The position numbers and the translations under genes are program-made. A DNA stretch of 64,000 bases, from assembly GCF_040409805.1 (NCBI RefSeq), contig NZ_CP099572.1:620001-684000 (forward strand), in the 5' to 3' direction. Under the pieces are notes generated by a model, which was given only the letters and a program-made list of their open reading frames with translations, made no database searches and had not been told where the DNA came from. Source of the DNA: Polynucleobacter sp. MWH-UH23A. GTDB lineage: Bacteria > Pseudomonadota > Gammaproteobacteria > Burkholderiales > Burkholderiaceae. This document shows, piece after piece, positions 41,835-51,229 of the stretch; within the stretch, counting starts at the first letter, position 1, and each line of letters begins with the position of its first letter.

Positions 41835-42965
41835 ATGTCTTTATCTGCCCCTTCTTCGGACCAAGCTTCAGGTAAAGATGCGGCTACACTGCGCGCTTGG
41901 CTGGGAGTAAAGGCGACAGAGTTGGGCTTTGATGATCTGCGGATTACCGATACCGTATTGGGTGATGCCAGCCAAAAGCTCCAAGAGTGGTTGGCAGAAG
42001 GGCGCCATGGACACATGGACTACATGCAGCGTCATGCGAATATACGAGCAAATACTGGACTGCTAGTACCAGGAGCCCTCAGAGTAATCTGCGTTTCCAT
42101 GAACTACCTTTCGCCTGACATCGATCTCGATGCAGAGTGGCAAGGCATAAAGACCCCAACAAAAGCTTCCGTCTCGATCTATGCTCGGGGCCGCGATTAT
42201 CACAAGGTCTTGCGCAATCGTTTGCAGGAGTTTGCAAAAGCTATCGAAGAAAAGATTGGGCCATTTGGTTATCGCGTGTTTACAGATTCAGCGCCGTTGA
42301 TGGAGGTGGAGCTTGCGCGCAAAGCTGGACTTGGTTGGCGCGGTAAGCACACGCTATTACTTAATCGAGAATCAGGATCCACCTTTTTCTTGGGCGAGAT
42401 CTTAGTCGACATTCCCTTGCCGGTGGATGAACCTCAGGAAGCGCATTGCGGTACTTGTCAATCCTGTATCGATATCTGCCCAACACAAGCGATTACCGCG
42501 CCATATCAGTTAGATGCGCGACGGTGTATTTCTTATTTGACGATTGAAAACCCTGAGGCGATTCCAATAGAGTTTCGCAGGGCGATGGGTAATCGTGTCT
42601 ACGGTTGTGATGATTGTCAGCTCATTTGCCCATGGAATAAATTTGCGAAACGTTCTCAGCTTCCTGATTTTGCACAGCGTCATGGTTTGGGTCAAGCTAG
42701 CTTACTAGAGCTCTGGTCATGGACTGAAACAGAATTTAATCAACGCCACGAAGGCAGCGCGATTCGTCGCATTGGCTACTCTCGTTGGCGCCGTAATCTT
42801 GCTGTTGGCTTGGGTAATGCCTTGGCTAGCCCACAAGTAAGCGATGAGGATAGGCAATCTATACAACAAGCTTTGAGAAATGCAATTGCTAGTGCAGATG
42901 CTTTGGTAGCTGAGCATATTAATTGGGCTCTTTCTATAAATGCAAGTGTAGACAGCAAAGATTGA
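41835..42965 (+). CDS. queG: Epoxyqueuosine reductase
   Basis: 376 residues from the ATG at 41835; the open frame extends upstream across tsaE but has no reason to start there. Two [4Fe-4S] motifs, CGTCQSCIDICP and CDDCQLICP, flank the cobalamin-binding core. It performs the last step of queuosine synthesis in tRNA. Divergent from tsaE, a pairing kept in many proteobacteria. Confidence 0.93.
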   Translation: MSLSAPSSDQASGKDAATLRAWLGVKATELGFDDLRITDTVLGDASQKLQEWLAEGRHGHMDYMQRHANIRANTGLLVPGALRVICVSMNYLSPDIDLDAEWQGIKTPTKASVSIYARGRDYHKVLRNRLQEFAKAIEEKIGPFGYRVFTDSAPLMEVELARKAGLGWRGKHTLLLNRESGSTFFLGEILVDIPLPVDEPQEAHCGTCQSCIDICPTQAITAPYQLDARRCISYLTIENPEAIPIEFRRAMGNRVYGCDDCQLICPWNKFAKRSQLPDFAQRHGLGQASLLELWSWTETEFNQRHEGSAIRRIGYSRWRRNLAVGLGNALASPQVSDEDRQSIQQALRNAIASADALVAEHINWALSINASVDSKD

Positions 42966-42987
42966 GCCTAGCTTTTACAATCACGTC

Positions 42988-43737
42988 ATGTCCTCCAACG
43001 AAACTTCTATAGTGCAACGCTTTCAAAATCGTAGCGATGCATTTTGGTCGGGCATACGTGATGCAGCTGGTGCCCCAGCAATGGTTCTATTTGCAGGCAT
43101 GGTGGGTTTTGGTGCGATGGGCAAGACCAACGGTTTTGATGTTTGGTTTACCACTTTCACGACATTTTTTATGTTTGCCTTGCCAGGTCAAGTTGTTCTT
43201 CTAGAGATGGCTATTACTGGCTCCTCAGTTTTAGCAATTGCCTTAGCAGTTACGTTAACCTCAACTCGTTTTGTCACGATGACGGTGACACTCTTTCCTC
43301 AGTTTCATCAAAAAGATCGTAATCGTAATTTATATGCTTCAGTGCACTTATTGGCGATGACCGCATGGGCCATCTCCATGAAGGAGTTTCATTCGATTGA
43401 GGCGAAACATCGCTTAAGTTATTTTGTAGGTCTAGGATTGCTTTGCTGGTTGATTTCAATTCCAGGTACGATTCTGGGTTTTTATTTGGCAGGCATGGTT
43501 CCACCAGCAGTAACTTTGGGTTTAGTGTTTATCAACCCGCTGTTCTTCTTACTAACCTTTACTGAAGTCAAGCCCTGGATTAATCGTATTGCCATTTTGA
43601 TGGGATGCATCTTAGGGCCTATCTTTTTTATTATTGACCGTGATACCAGTCTATTAACAGCTGGCGTCATTGGCGGCACTTTGGCTTACTTCATCGACCG
43701 CAAGTTCTTGCGTAAGAGAGCAGGGGTGATCGGCTAA
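42988..43737 (+). CDS. azlC: AzlC family branched-chain amino acid exporter, large subunit
   Basis: 249 residues, about five or six membrane helices. The first helix region FWSGIRDAAGAPAM and the loop ALPGQVVLLEM fit AzlC. Works with AzlD to export branched-chain amino acids and analogues. Its stop overlaps the azlD start (TAATG). Confidence 0.9.
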   Translation: MSSNETSIVQRFQNRSDAFWSGIRDAAGAPAMVLFAGMVGFGAMGKTNGFDVWFTTFTTFFMFALPGQVVLLEMAITGSSVLAIALAVTLTSTRFVTMTVTLFPQFHQKDRNRNLYASVHLLAMTAWAISMKEFHSIEAKHRLSYFVGLGLLCWLISIPGTILGFYLAGMVPPAVTLGLVFINPLFFLLTFTEVKPWINRIAILMGCILGPIFFIIDRDTSLLTAGVIGGTLAYFIDRKFLRKRAGVIG

Positions 43738-44096
43738 TGAATGTAATACATAACATGGCTGATGCTCTCTCGGGATGGGGTCTCTGGATCGCCCTAGTAG
43801 GCGCCTGTCTTGGTACTTACTTCTGTAGAGCAATTGGAGTCTTACTCTCTAATAGCATCAACCAAGATAGCGAAATCTTTCGTTGGCTCTCTGCAGTGAC
43901 TTATGCGATGGTTGCCGCTTTAACCATTCGATTGATCGTGATGCCCTTGGGATTGATGGCTACAGTACCTTTATGGATACGTATACTCATTTGCGCTCTG
44001 AGTATTGGCGTGATGGTATCCAAACCCACTAAGCGCTTAGTACCAGCTTTATTGACTGGCACGCTGCTCATGGTGGGTTACGGAGTAATGCACTAA
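43737..44096 (+). CDS. azlD: AzlD family small membrane subunit
   Basis: 119 residues with four membrane helices, including GTYFCRAIGVLLSN near 30. Partner of AzlC, overlapping it by one base. It converges on the long oxidoreductase gene with 15 bases between. Confidence 0.9.
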   Translation: MNVIHNMADALSGWGLWIALVGACLGTYFCRAIGVLLSNSINQDSEIFRWLSAVTYAMVAALTIRLIVMPLGLMATVPLWIRILICALSIGVMVSKPTKRLVPALLTGTLLMVGYGVMH

Positions 44097-44111
44097 GCTT
44101 ACTGAAGGTTT

Positions 44112-47100
44112 TTACTGCAGATGTGCTGCCAATATTTTGGCGATATGCACTGCTTCTCTATTGGTGCCATCTGCAATCTGATGGCGACAACTGGTGCCGT
44201 CGGCAACCACCCAGCTATCTGGTGATTTACGAATATTAGGCAATAAGCTAGCTTCAGCCATTTGCTTAGATACCTCAATATGTTCGGCTTCATAACCAAA
44301 GCTGCCTGCCATACCGCAACATGATGATTCAATCAGTTTGGGCTGCGCATTAGGAATGAGTTTGAGTAATTCCAATGCGGGCGTCACTGCTGCAAACGAC
44401 TTTTGATGACAGTGCCCATGAAAGAGTACTTCTTGCTTTGCTGCTTTTAGGTTTAGTTTGAGATTTCCGGCTTTGGCCTCATTTGCTAAAAATTCTTCTA
44501 GTAGTTGCGCTTGTTTAGATACATTTACCGCTAACTCACCAAGACCCATGACGAGTGCTTCATCTTTTAAGGTGAAAAGACAAGAGGGCTCTAGGCCAAT
44601 AATCGGAATGTTTTGCTCTGCGTAGGGTGCCAAGTGATCAACTAACTCGCCCAATGTCGCTTTTGCTTGATCAACCATGCCTGCAGCTAAATACGTTCTG
44701 CCACAGCAAAATTCTTTAGAACAAGTGTTTTGAGTTGTTGGGTTGTTTTTACTTTTACAGGGAATATGTACTCTGTAGCCACCCGCCTCCAGAACTTTGA
44801 TGGCTGCCTGAAGATTTTCATCCTCAAAGTAGGTATTAAAGGTGTCTGCTAGCAATACAACCCCTTTACCTCCATTACTCTGGCTAGCTAATTGCGCTGG
44901 GGTGTATTGGTAAGCATGTGCAGTCTTCTGTTTCCAAAAATGATTGCTCTTCCATATAGGCAAACTGCGCTGTGCGGAGATGCCCATTACCCATTCTTGT
45001 AGCTTAGCGATAGGCGTAATGCGATTGCGCAGGTTGAGTAATGATGGCAGCAAAGGAATGCTGCTAATTGTGGATGCATATTTGGGTAGATAAGCCACAG
45101 CTAAATCACGCAATGAGTGACCTACCCGTTTTTTGTAGGCTGACAAGAACTCAATTTTCATCTTCGCCATATCAACCCCAGTAGGGCATTCACGGCGACA
45201 GGCTTTACAACTAACGCAAAGCTCCATGACCTCTTTAATAGCGTCACTGCCTAAAGGTGAGCTCTCATCTTGCAGATCGAGTTGATTGGATAGCGCTAAA
45301 CGTAAGGTATTAGCTCTTCCTCGTGTCAGGTGTTTCTCATCACGAGTCACGCGATAACTAGGGCACATCACCTCTGCATCGAACTTGCGGCAATGGCCAT
45401 TGTTATTGCACATCTCAACTGCTTTGGCTAAACCTTGCGCAGGGTCGCCACCCGTACCGGGTGCGGTGGTTTCTTCTGTGACGGGATTATTTTGAACATT
45501 CCAGGCAGACCAATCTAAAGCGGGCTGCAACGGAATAACCCTATAACTTGGTGGAAAGCGGAAGTTGCTTGCATCATCCATCTTAGGTGGATCAACGATC
45601 TTGCCGGGATTAAATAATCCCTTTGGATCGAAAGCCTGTTTGATTTGCGCAAGTGCTTCGGTAATCTTCGGTCCAAATTGCCAATAGATCCATTCACCAC
45701 GACAGAGTCCATCACCATGCTCACCGCTGTATGCACCTTTATATTTGCGCACCAAGGCTGAAGCTTCTTCCGCAATCGCGCGCATCTTCTGTGCGCCATC
45801 ACGACGCATATCCAAAATAGGGCGCACATGTAGCGTGCCAACAGATGCATGGGCATACCAAGTGCCGCGCGATCCATATTTAGAGAAGACATCTGTTAAA
45901 GTCTGGGTATATTCAGCTAAGCTCTCTAGGGGAACGGCGCAGTCTTCAATAAAGCTCACGGGTTTGCCGTCACCTTTCAGACTCATCATGATGTTGAGAC
46001 CAGCCTTACGTACTTCCCAGAGATTTTTTTGCAAACTGGCATCTGGCATGGCAACAACAGAGCCAGGCAAACCTAAGTCACCCATGAGCTCTTGAAGGGC
46101 TTTGAGTTTCTCAAGTAAGGGGGCGTGGGCTTCGCCAGAAAACTCTACCAAGAGAATGGCTTCAGGAGTTGGCGCAGCAGGATCAATGAGTGCAGTCTCA
46201 ATCGTCTTCTTAAAGCTAGGATTGCTGCGTGCCAAATCAATCATCGTGCGATCGACAAGCTCAACTGCAGTTGGTCCGAGTTTGACGATATGCTGGGCAC
46301 TATCCATCGCTTTATAAAAGCTGGCAAAGTTCACGATGCCAAGCACTTTGTGCTTTGGTAATGGCGCTAGCTTGAGCTTTAAGGATTTGAAATACGCTAA
46401 TGTACCTTCGCTACCCACTAAGAGATGTGCGAGATTGACGCTGCCATCTTGAGTGTAGGGAAGTTCACTTTGTGGGTGGAAGATATCGAGGTTGTAACCA
46501 GCAACTCGTCTGAGTACTTTAGGGAAGTGGGTCTCGATTTCAGGTTGTAGAGTATGGGCAAGACCTTTGACAAAATCACCCAGTTGCTTAGCTGCACCAG
46601 AACTATTGGCATAGTTGCCAAATTGCGCAACTTGACCATCTGCTAACCAAGCATCAATACCTAATACGTTATGCACCATATTGCCGTAGGCAATTGAACG
46701 ACTGCCGCAAGAGTTATTGCCAGCCATACCCCCAATAGTTGCTTGCGCAGCAGTAGAGACATCCACTGGATACCAAAGACCATATTGCTTCAGTGAAGCA
46801 TTTAAATGGTCAAGCACTATGCCAGGCTCTATTTCTACATAGCCTTTATCAATATTAAGATTGAGAACATTGCGAAAGTACTTGGTGTTATCAATCACCA
46901 ATGAAGCGCCAGTAGTTTGGCCACATTGACTAGTACCACCACCGCGAGGCAGCACGGGTACTTTCATTTCTGCTGCAATTTGTATTGCGCTAGCGATATC
47001 TTCTGCGGTCTTTGGTATGAAAACCGCAATTGGCATGGCTTGATATATAGACGCATCGGTCGCATAACGACCACGACTTGCGCTATCGGTCATGACTTCG

Positions 47101-47177
47101 CCAGAGGTCTCCTGGCGCAAGCGCTTAGCCAACAGAGCAGTATCCATCAGGAGTTCTTTATGGAGGGGTTTATTCAT
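44112..47177 (-). CDS. FAD-linked oxidase / Fe-S oxidoreductase, YdiJ-like D-2-hydroxyacid dehydrogenase
   Basis: 1021 residues, close to E. coli YdiJ (1018). An N-terminal FAD-binding PCMH domain (about 40-270, VLPRGGGTSQCGQ), an FAD-oxidase C domain (to about 540), a [4Fe-4S] pair (CVSCKACRRECP near 655) and C-terminal cysteine-rich CCG motifs (SSCCGMAGSFGY near 960). It probably oxidises D-lactate, D-2-hydroxyglutarate or glycolate. The ATGA overlap with the GntR gene makes one operon. Confidence 0.88.
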   Translation of the reverse strand: MNKPLHKELLMDTALLAKRLRQETSGEVMTDSASRGRYATDASIYQAMPIAVFIPKTAEDIASAIQIAAEMKVPVLPRGGGTSQCGQTTGASLVIDNTKYFRNVLNLNIDKGYVEIEPGIVLDHLNASLKQYGLWYPVDVSTAAQATIGGMAGNNSCGSRSIAYGNMVHNVLGIDAWLADGQVAQFGNYANSSGAAKQLGDFVKGLAHTLQPEIETHFPKVLRRVAGYNLDIFHPQSELPYTQDGSVNLAHLLVGSEGTLAYFKSLKLKLAPLPKHKVLGIVNFASFYKAMDSAQHIVKLGPTAVELVDRTMIDLARSNPSFKKTIETALIDPAAPTPEAILLVEFSGEAHAPLLEKLKALQELMGDLGLPGSVVAMPDASLQKNLWEVRKAGLNIMMSLKGDGKPVSFIEDCAVPLESLAEYTQTLTDVFSKYGSRGTWYAHASVGTLHVRPILDMRRDGAQKMRAIAEEASALVRKYKGAYSGEHGDGLCRGEWIYWQFGPKITEALAQIKQAFDPKGLFNPGKIVDPPKMDDASNFRFPPSYRVIPLQPALDWSAWNVQNNPVTEETTAPGTGGDPAQGLAKAVEMCNNNGHCRKFDAEVMCPSYRVTRDEKHLTRGRANTLRLALSNQLDLQDESSPLGSDAIKEVMELCVSCKACRRECPTGVDMAKMKIEFLSAYKKRVGHSLRDLAVAYLPKYASTISSIPLLPSLLNLRNRITPIAKLQEWVMGISAQRSLPIWKSNHFWKQKTAHAYQYTPAQLASQSNGGKGVVLLADTFNTYFEDENLQAAIKVLEAGGYRVHIPCKSKNNPTTQNTCSKEFCCGRTYLAAGMVDQAKATLGELVDHLAPYAEQNIPIIGLEPSCLFTLKDEALVMGLGELAVNVSKQAQLLEEFLANEAKAGNLKLNLKAAKQEVLFHGHCHQKSFAAVTPALELLKLIPNAQPKLIESSCCGMAGSFGYEAEHIEVSKQMAEASLLPNIRKSPDSWVVADGTSCRHQIADGTNREAVHIAKILAAHLQ

Positions 47178-47875
47178 GATTTGATTGCCTCGATTGACTC
47201 GCTTGCCTCTGTATGCATTTCTGATTTGAGTAATTGCACAACAACGTCGCGCTTGTTGTGAACGTGTTGCATCATGATCTTACGCATACGCTTACTATCT
47301 CTAGCCTTGAGTGCATCTAACATCTCTTGATGCTCTTCAACGGCTTTCTCCCACTTCACTCCATCTTGATTTGAGCGAAAACGTAAAGCCTCAATGCGGG
47401 CATTGACTTGGGTAAATAAGCGAGAGAGGACTGGATTATTCGCCGCTTGATTGATCAGATGATGAATGCGCAGATTGAGCTGGTAGTAGCTTGATAAATC
47501 TCTACGAGCATAGGAAGCCATCATTTCATATTGGAGGGCTTCTAATTCAGAGAGGGTGGCATCACTAATATTGTTGGCTGCCAATTCTCCAGAGAATCCT
47601 TCAAGATCGGCAATGACATCAAAGGTATGAATAACGTCTTCAAGAGAGAGTTGCACAGCAATGGCGCCACGATTGGCAATGAGCTCCACTAAACCATCTG
47701 CTGCTAGGCGACGAATTGCTTCCCGAATCGGTGTCCGAGAAACATTCAGACTTTCAGCCAATTCCCGTTCATTGAGTTTGCTGCCGGGCGCGATCTTGCC
47801 TTCCACTAATAAAGAGCGGAGCTTCTGGAAGGTGGCTTCGTGAAGATTCTGGGAATTTAGCGTGTCGTTTGCCAT
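47174..47875 (-). CDS. GntR-family regulator (FadR/FCD subfamily)
   Basis: 233 residues. Winged HTH (about 12-75, SKLNERELAESLNVSRTPIR) and an all-helical FCD ligand domain (about 85-220) whose Asp/His residues usually bind a metal and a carboxylic acid. It likely controls both its own operon and the divergent aminotransferase through two TTGTATACAA palindromes. A hydroxy- or keto-acid is the probable effector. Confidence 0.92.
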   Translation of the reverse strand: MANDTLNSQNLHEATFQKLRSLLVEGKIAPGSKLNERELAESLNVSRTPIREAIRRLAADGLVELIANRGAIAVQLSLEDVIHTFDVIADLEGFSGELAANNISDATLSELEALQYEMMASYARRDLSSYYQLNLRIHHLINQAANNPVLSRLFTQVNARIEALRFRSNQDGVKWEKAVEEHQEMLDALKARDSKRMRKIMMQHVHNKRDVVVQLLKSEMHTEASESIEAIKS

Positions 47876-47892
47876 GATTCTGGAATCCTAAA

Positions 47893-47904
47893 TTTGTATA
47901 CAAA
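47893..47904. promoter_or_regulatory. GntR operator 1
   Basis: TTTGTATACAAA, a perfect 12-base palindrome matching the FCD-GntR consensus TTGTATACAA, 18 bases before the gntR start and just upstream of the plus-strand -10 at 47918. Confidence 0.8.
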
Positions 47905-47917
47905 ATAGTCAATAAGC

Positions 47918-47923
47918 TATAAT
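47918..47923 (+). promoter_or_regulatory. -10 element of the aminotransferase promoter
   Basis: TATAAT between the two GntR operators. The predicted start near 47930 gives a leader of about 140 bases to the gene at 48069. Confidence 0.5.
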
Positions 47924-47964
47924 AAAGCATAAATAAGGCATATTTACGCATTTAAATTAAAATG

Positions 47965-47978
47965 TTTTGTATACAAAA
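47965..47978. promoter_or_regulatory. GntR operator 2
   Basis: TTTTGTATACAAAA, a perfect 14-base palindrome 73 bases centre-to-centre from operator 1, about seven helical turns, so a repression loop is possible. Confidence 0.8.
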
Positions 47979-48068
47979 TGGAAAATTCCTAAAAATTGGC
48001 ATACACTAGCGTCAAAGTTCCCTTTTAAGTTCTTAAACCCATAAAACTGATCAATAGCGAGACAAACC

Positions 48069-49253
48069 ATGTTGAAACTTGATAACCATGCATCAGGGCG
48101 CCATTTTTTACATATTCCTGGGCCAAGCCCTGTTCCATCCCGTGTACTGCGTTCCATTAGCTACCAAACCATCGACCATCGTGGCCCTGAATTTGGCGCA
48201 TTTGGTTTGCAGGTGCTAGAAGGCATCAAGAAAATTTTTAAAACTGAGCAACCCGTCATTATTTATTCCGCATCCGGAACTGGTTCATGGGAAGGTGCTT
48301 TAGTAAACGTTCTTAATCCTGGTGACAAGGTTCTTTTCTACGAGACTGGCCAATTTGCAAACCTATGGCGTGCATTAGCAAAACGTCTCGGCTTAGATGT
48401 TGAGGTAGTTGGTAAGCCAGGGCAAGATACTTGGCGTTGGGGTGTTGATGCTTCAGTGATCGAAGAGCGTTTACGTAAAGATACGCAACACGAGATTAAG
48501 GCCGTTTGCGTAGTACATAACGAAACCTCTACTGGTGTTACTTCTAATATTGCTGCTGTTCGCAAAGCGATTGATTCCGCTAAGCATCCTGCTCTATTGT
48601 TAGTGGATAGCGTGTCTGGCTTGGGTTCAGCAGATTATGAGCACGACAAGTGGGGCGCTGATGTGACGGTATCTGGATCTCAGAAGGGTTTGATGTTGCC
48701 GCCTGGCATTGGCTTTAACGCATTATCACCAAAGGCAATTGAGGCAAGTAAGCGCAACACTTTTCCAAAGTCCTATTGGGCTTGGGATGAAATTCTAGAG
48801 TCCAATAAAAATGGTTATTGGCCAACTACTCCAAGCACCAATTTGATGTATGGCTTACATGAAGCCATGGACATGATGATGGCTGAAGGCTTAGATAATA
48901 TCTTTGCACGTCATCAACGCTTAGCTGCTGCATGTCGTGCAGCGGTAAATGCTTGGGGACTAGAAATTCAGTGTCAAGATAAAGATTGTTATTCACCTGT
49001 ATTAACTTGTATTGCTGTACCTGAAGGCATGGATGCGGATGTCTTACGTAAACATGCGCTTGAGAAATTCAATCTCTCTTTGGGTACCGGTCTTGGCAAG
49101 ATTAAAGGCAAAGCATTCCGTATTGGACACTTGGGTGATTGCAATGAGTTGAGCTTAATGGCCGCATTGAGTGGTGTGGAAATGAGCTTGGGCGCAATGG
49201 GCTACAAACCTAAGGCTAGTGGCGTAGTTGCTGCCCAGGAGTTCCTGAAGTAA
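48069..49253 (+). CDS. Alanine/serine-glyoxylate aminotransferase family protein
   Basis: 394 residues, class V PLP aminotransferase. The PLP lysine is in SGSQKGLMLPPG (near 203), and SVSGLGSADYEHDKWGAD holds the cofactor Asp. It probably transfers an amino group from serine or alanine to glyoxylate. The divergent GntR/2-hydroxyacid oxidase operon and the GlcG-like gene after it point to glyoxylate or glycolate metabolism. Confidence 0.9.
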   Translation: MLKLDNHASGRHFLHIPGPSPVPSRVLRSISYQTIDHRGPEFGAFGLQVLEGIKKIFKTEQPVIIYSASGTGSWEGALVNVLNPGDKVLFYETGQFANLWRALAKRLGLDVEVVGKPGQDTWRWGVDASVIEERLRKDTQHEIKAVCVVHNETSTGVTSNIAAVRKAIDSAKHPALLLVDSVSGLGSADYEHDKWGADVTVSGSQKGLMLPPGIGFNALSPKAIEASKRNTFPKSYWAWDEILESNKNGYWPTTPSTNLMYGLHEAMDMMMAEGLDNIFARHQRLAAACRAAVNAWGLEIQCQDKDCYSPVLTCIAVPEGMDADVLRKHALEKFNLSLGTGLGKIKGKAFRIGHLGDCNELSLMAALSGVEMSLGAMGYKPKASGVVAAQEFLK

Positions 49254-49397
49254 TCCATTTCAGGCTTGGGAATGGGGTGTAGCGGGGCTTGTAGATTTGA
49301 GTCTGGCTACACCCTTTATAATTCAAGCACTTGTAAAGATGATATTTTCATCAAATAAAACATATTCGAGACAAACGTATTTAAAAAAGGATTTAAC

Positions 49398-49805
49398 ATG
49401 TTGGCAACTAAACCTTACCTCACACAAGCAGATGTTCAAAAAATCTTGGACGCTGCGAATAAGCATGCAGCTGCGAATAACTGGGCAGTGACAATTGCGG
49501 TTTGTGATGATGGTGGCCATATGTTGGGCTTAATTCGTCGAGATGGATGTGCTCCTGTTTCTGCATATATTGCGCAAGAAAAAGCGCGTACAGCCGCAAT
49601 GGGTAAGCGCGAAAGCCGTGTTTACGAAGAAATCATTAACAATGGTCGTACTTCCTTCTTATCTGCACCGCATATTGCTGGCATGTTAGAGGGTGGGGTC
49701 AATATCGAGGTAAATGGGTTTACCATCGGCGCAGTCGGCGTTTCCGGCGTTAAATCGTCCGAAGATGCTGAGACTGCTAAGGCGGGCATCGCGGCCATTC
49801 TGTAA
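49398..49805 (+). CDS. GlcG/HbpS family protein
   Basis: 135 residues with the family pattern (LTQADVQKILDAA, then VCDDGGHMLGLIRRDGCAP, and a Gly-rich end GAVGVSG). Members bind haem or cob(I)alamin, or sit in glycolate oxidase operons as GlcG of unknown role. AAAGGA precedes the ATG. Likely co-expressed with the aminotransferase. Confidence 0.85.
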   Translation: MLATKPYLTQADVQKILDAANKHAAANNWAVTIAVCDDGGHMLGLIRRDGCAPVSAYIAQEKARTAAMGKRESRVYEEIINNGRTSFLSAPHIAGMLEGGVNIEVNGFTIGAVGVSGVKSSEDAETAKAGIAAIL

Positions 49806-49811
49806 GTTACC

Positions 49812-51215
49812 TTGACAAATACTACTACTGATATCAATTCATCAACAGGGTCTGGCGCAGCAACTGCTGCCAGCCCTACAGCAACAATCACTTTTGCTGA
49901 TTTTGGTTTAGATCCGCTGATTCAAAAAGCGGTAGCCGAACAGGGTTATAACAACCCAACACCGATTCAAGCGCAATCAATTCCCCACGTACTAGCGGGA
50001 AGTGATTTGATGGGCGCAGCTCAGACGGGAACGGGTAAGACAGCCGCCTTTGTATTGCCGATTATTCAAAAGATTTTGCGTCATGCGAGCAATAGTGCAT
50101 CACCAGCACGTCACCCCATTCGCGCATTAGTGCTAACACCAACACGTGAGTTGGCTGTTCAGGTGGCAGATAACGCTGCAAGTTATTCCAAACATACGGA
50201 TTTACGCACTGCCGTGGTCTATGGCGGCGTGGATATGAAAGATCAAGTGCAAGTCTTGCGTAATGGCGTAGAAATTTTGATCGCTACGCCAGGTCGCTTG
50301 CTAGATCACATCGGCTCCAAGGTGGCGAATTTGTCACAGGTAGAGTTATTGGTGCTAGATGAAGCAGATCGCATGCTCGACATGGGCTTCTTGCCTGACT
50401 TGCAGCGCATCATTAATTTGATTCCGGCGCAACGCCAAACTTTATTGTTTTCTGCAACCTTCTCACCAGAGATTAAGAAGTTGGCGCAAAGCTATTTGCG
50501 TTCACCCGTAACAGTAGAAGTGGCAAGACAAAACGCCGCAGCAGATACGGTGAAGCAGGTAGTACATTTAGTGTCTTCAATGGATAAGCAGCGTGCGATT
50601 GTGAAGGTTTTGGAGAATCGCACACGACAAGGCTTATCGCGTCAATGCATCATCTTTACTAATAGCCGTCTAGGTTGCGCTAAATTAGCACGTGCCCTAG
50701 AGCGTGATGGCATCAAGGCTGGCGCGATTCATGGTGATAAGAGTCAGGGTGAACGCACCTTAACTCTAGAGGCGTTTAAGTCGGGCGCAATTGAAGCTCT
50801 GGTAGCAACAGACGTTGCAGCACGTGGCTTGGATATTCCAGATATGCCATGCGTGATTAATCATGAGCTGCCATTTAATGCTGAAGATTTTATTCATCGC
50901 ATTGGTCGTACCGGTCGTGCTGGCAGTAAAGGTGATGCCATTGCTTTAGTGGATGACAGCGAGAAGCGTTTACTCGATGACATCGAGAAATTAATGAAAC
51001 GCAAACTGGAAGTAGCGCCACTGCCTGATGTGAAATCCACCCCGGGCCAAATCACCGACCCATTCTTCTACAAGCCTTATGAACCCGGCGGTGCACCAAA
51101 ATCTGCGAATGTAGATTCAGTACAAGCAGCTCAGTTGCCCGAAGCCAAAAGAGCAGGCATCACTCCTGCCAAGCCTGCGGTAGGCGCCTTGCTTGGCGGC
51201 TTTAAGAAAAAGTAA
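49812..51215 (+). CDS. rhlE: DEAD-box RNA helicase RhlE-type
   Basis: 467 residues from a TTG start at 49812; the next ATG lies after the Q motif, so TTG is needed. The motifs are in order: NPTPIQAQSIP (Q), AQTGTGKT (I), PTRELA (Ia), DEAD (II), SAT (III), RGLDIPD (V), HRIGRTGR (VI). A Pro/Ala/Lys-rich tail follows. It unwinds RNA in ribosome assembly or decay and may aid cold growth. Six bases after the GlcG-like gene. Confidence 0.92.
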   Translation: MTNTTTDINSSTGSGAATAASPTATITFADFGLDPLIQKAVAEQGYNNPTPIQAQSIPHVLAGSDLMGAAQTGTGKTAAFVLPIIQKILRHASNSASPARHPIRALVLTPTRELAVQVADNAASYSKHTDLRTAVVYGGVDMKDQVQVLRNGVEILIATPGRLLDHIGSKVANLSQVELLVLDEADRMLDMGFLPDLQRIINLIPAQRQTLLFSATFSPEIKKLAQSYLRSPVTVEVARQNAAADTVKQVVHLVSSMDKQRAIVKVLENRTRQGLSRQCIIFTNSRLGCAKLARALERDGIKAGAIHGDKSQGERTLTLEAFKSGAIEALVATDVAARGLDIPDMPCVINHELPFNAEDFIHRIGRTGRAGSKGDAIALVDDSEKRLLDDIEKLMKRKLEVAPLPDVKSTPGQITDPFFYKPYEPGGAPKSANVDSVQAAQLPEAKRAGITPAKPAVGALLGGFKKK

Positions 51216-51229
51216 CCCAGCCTTAAGAC

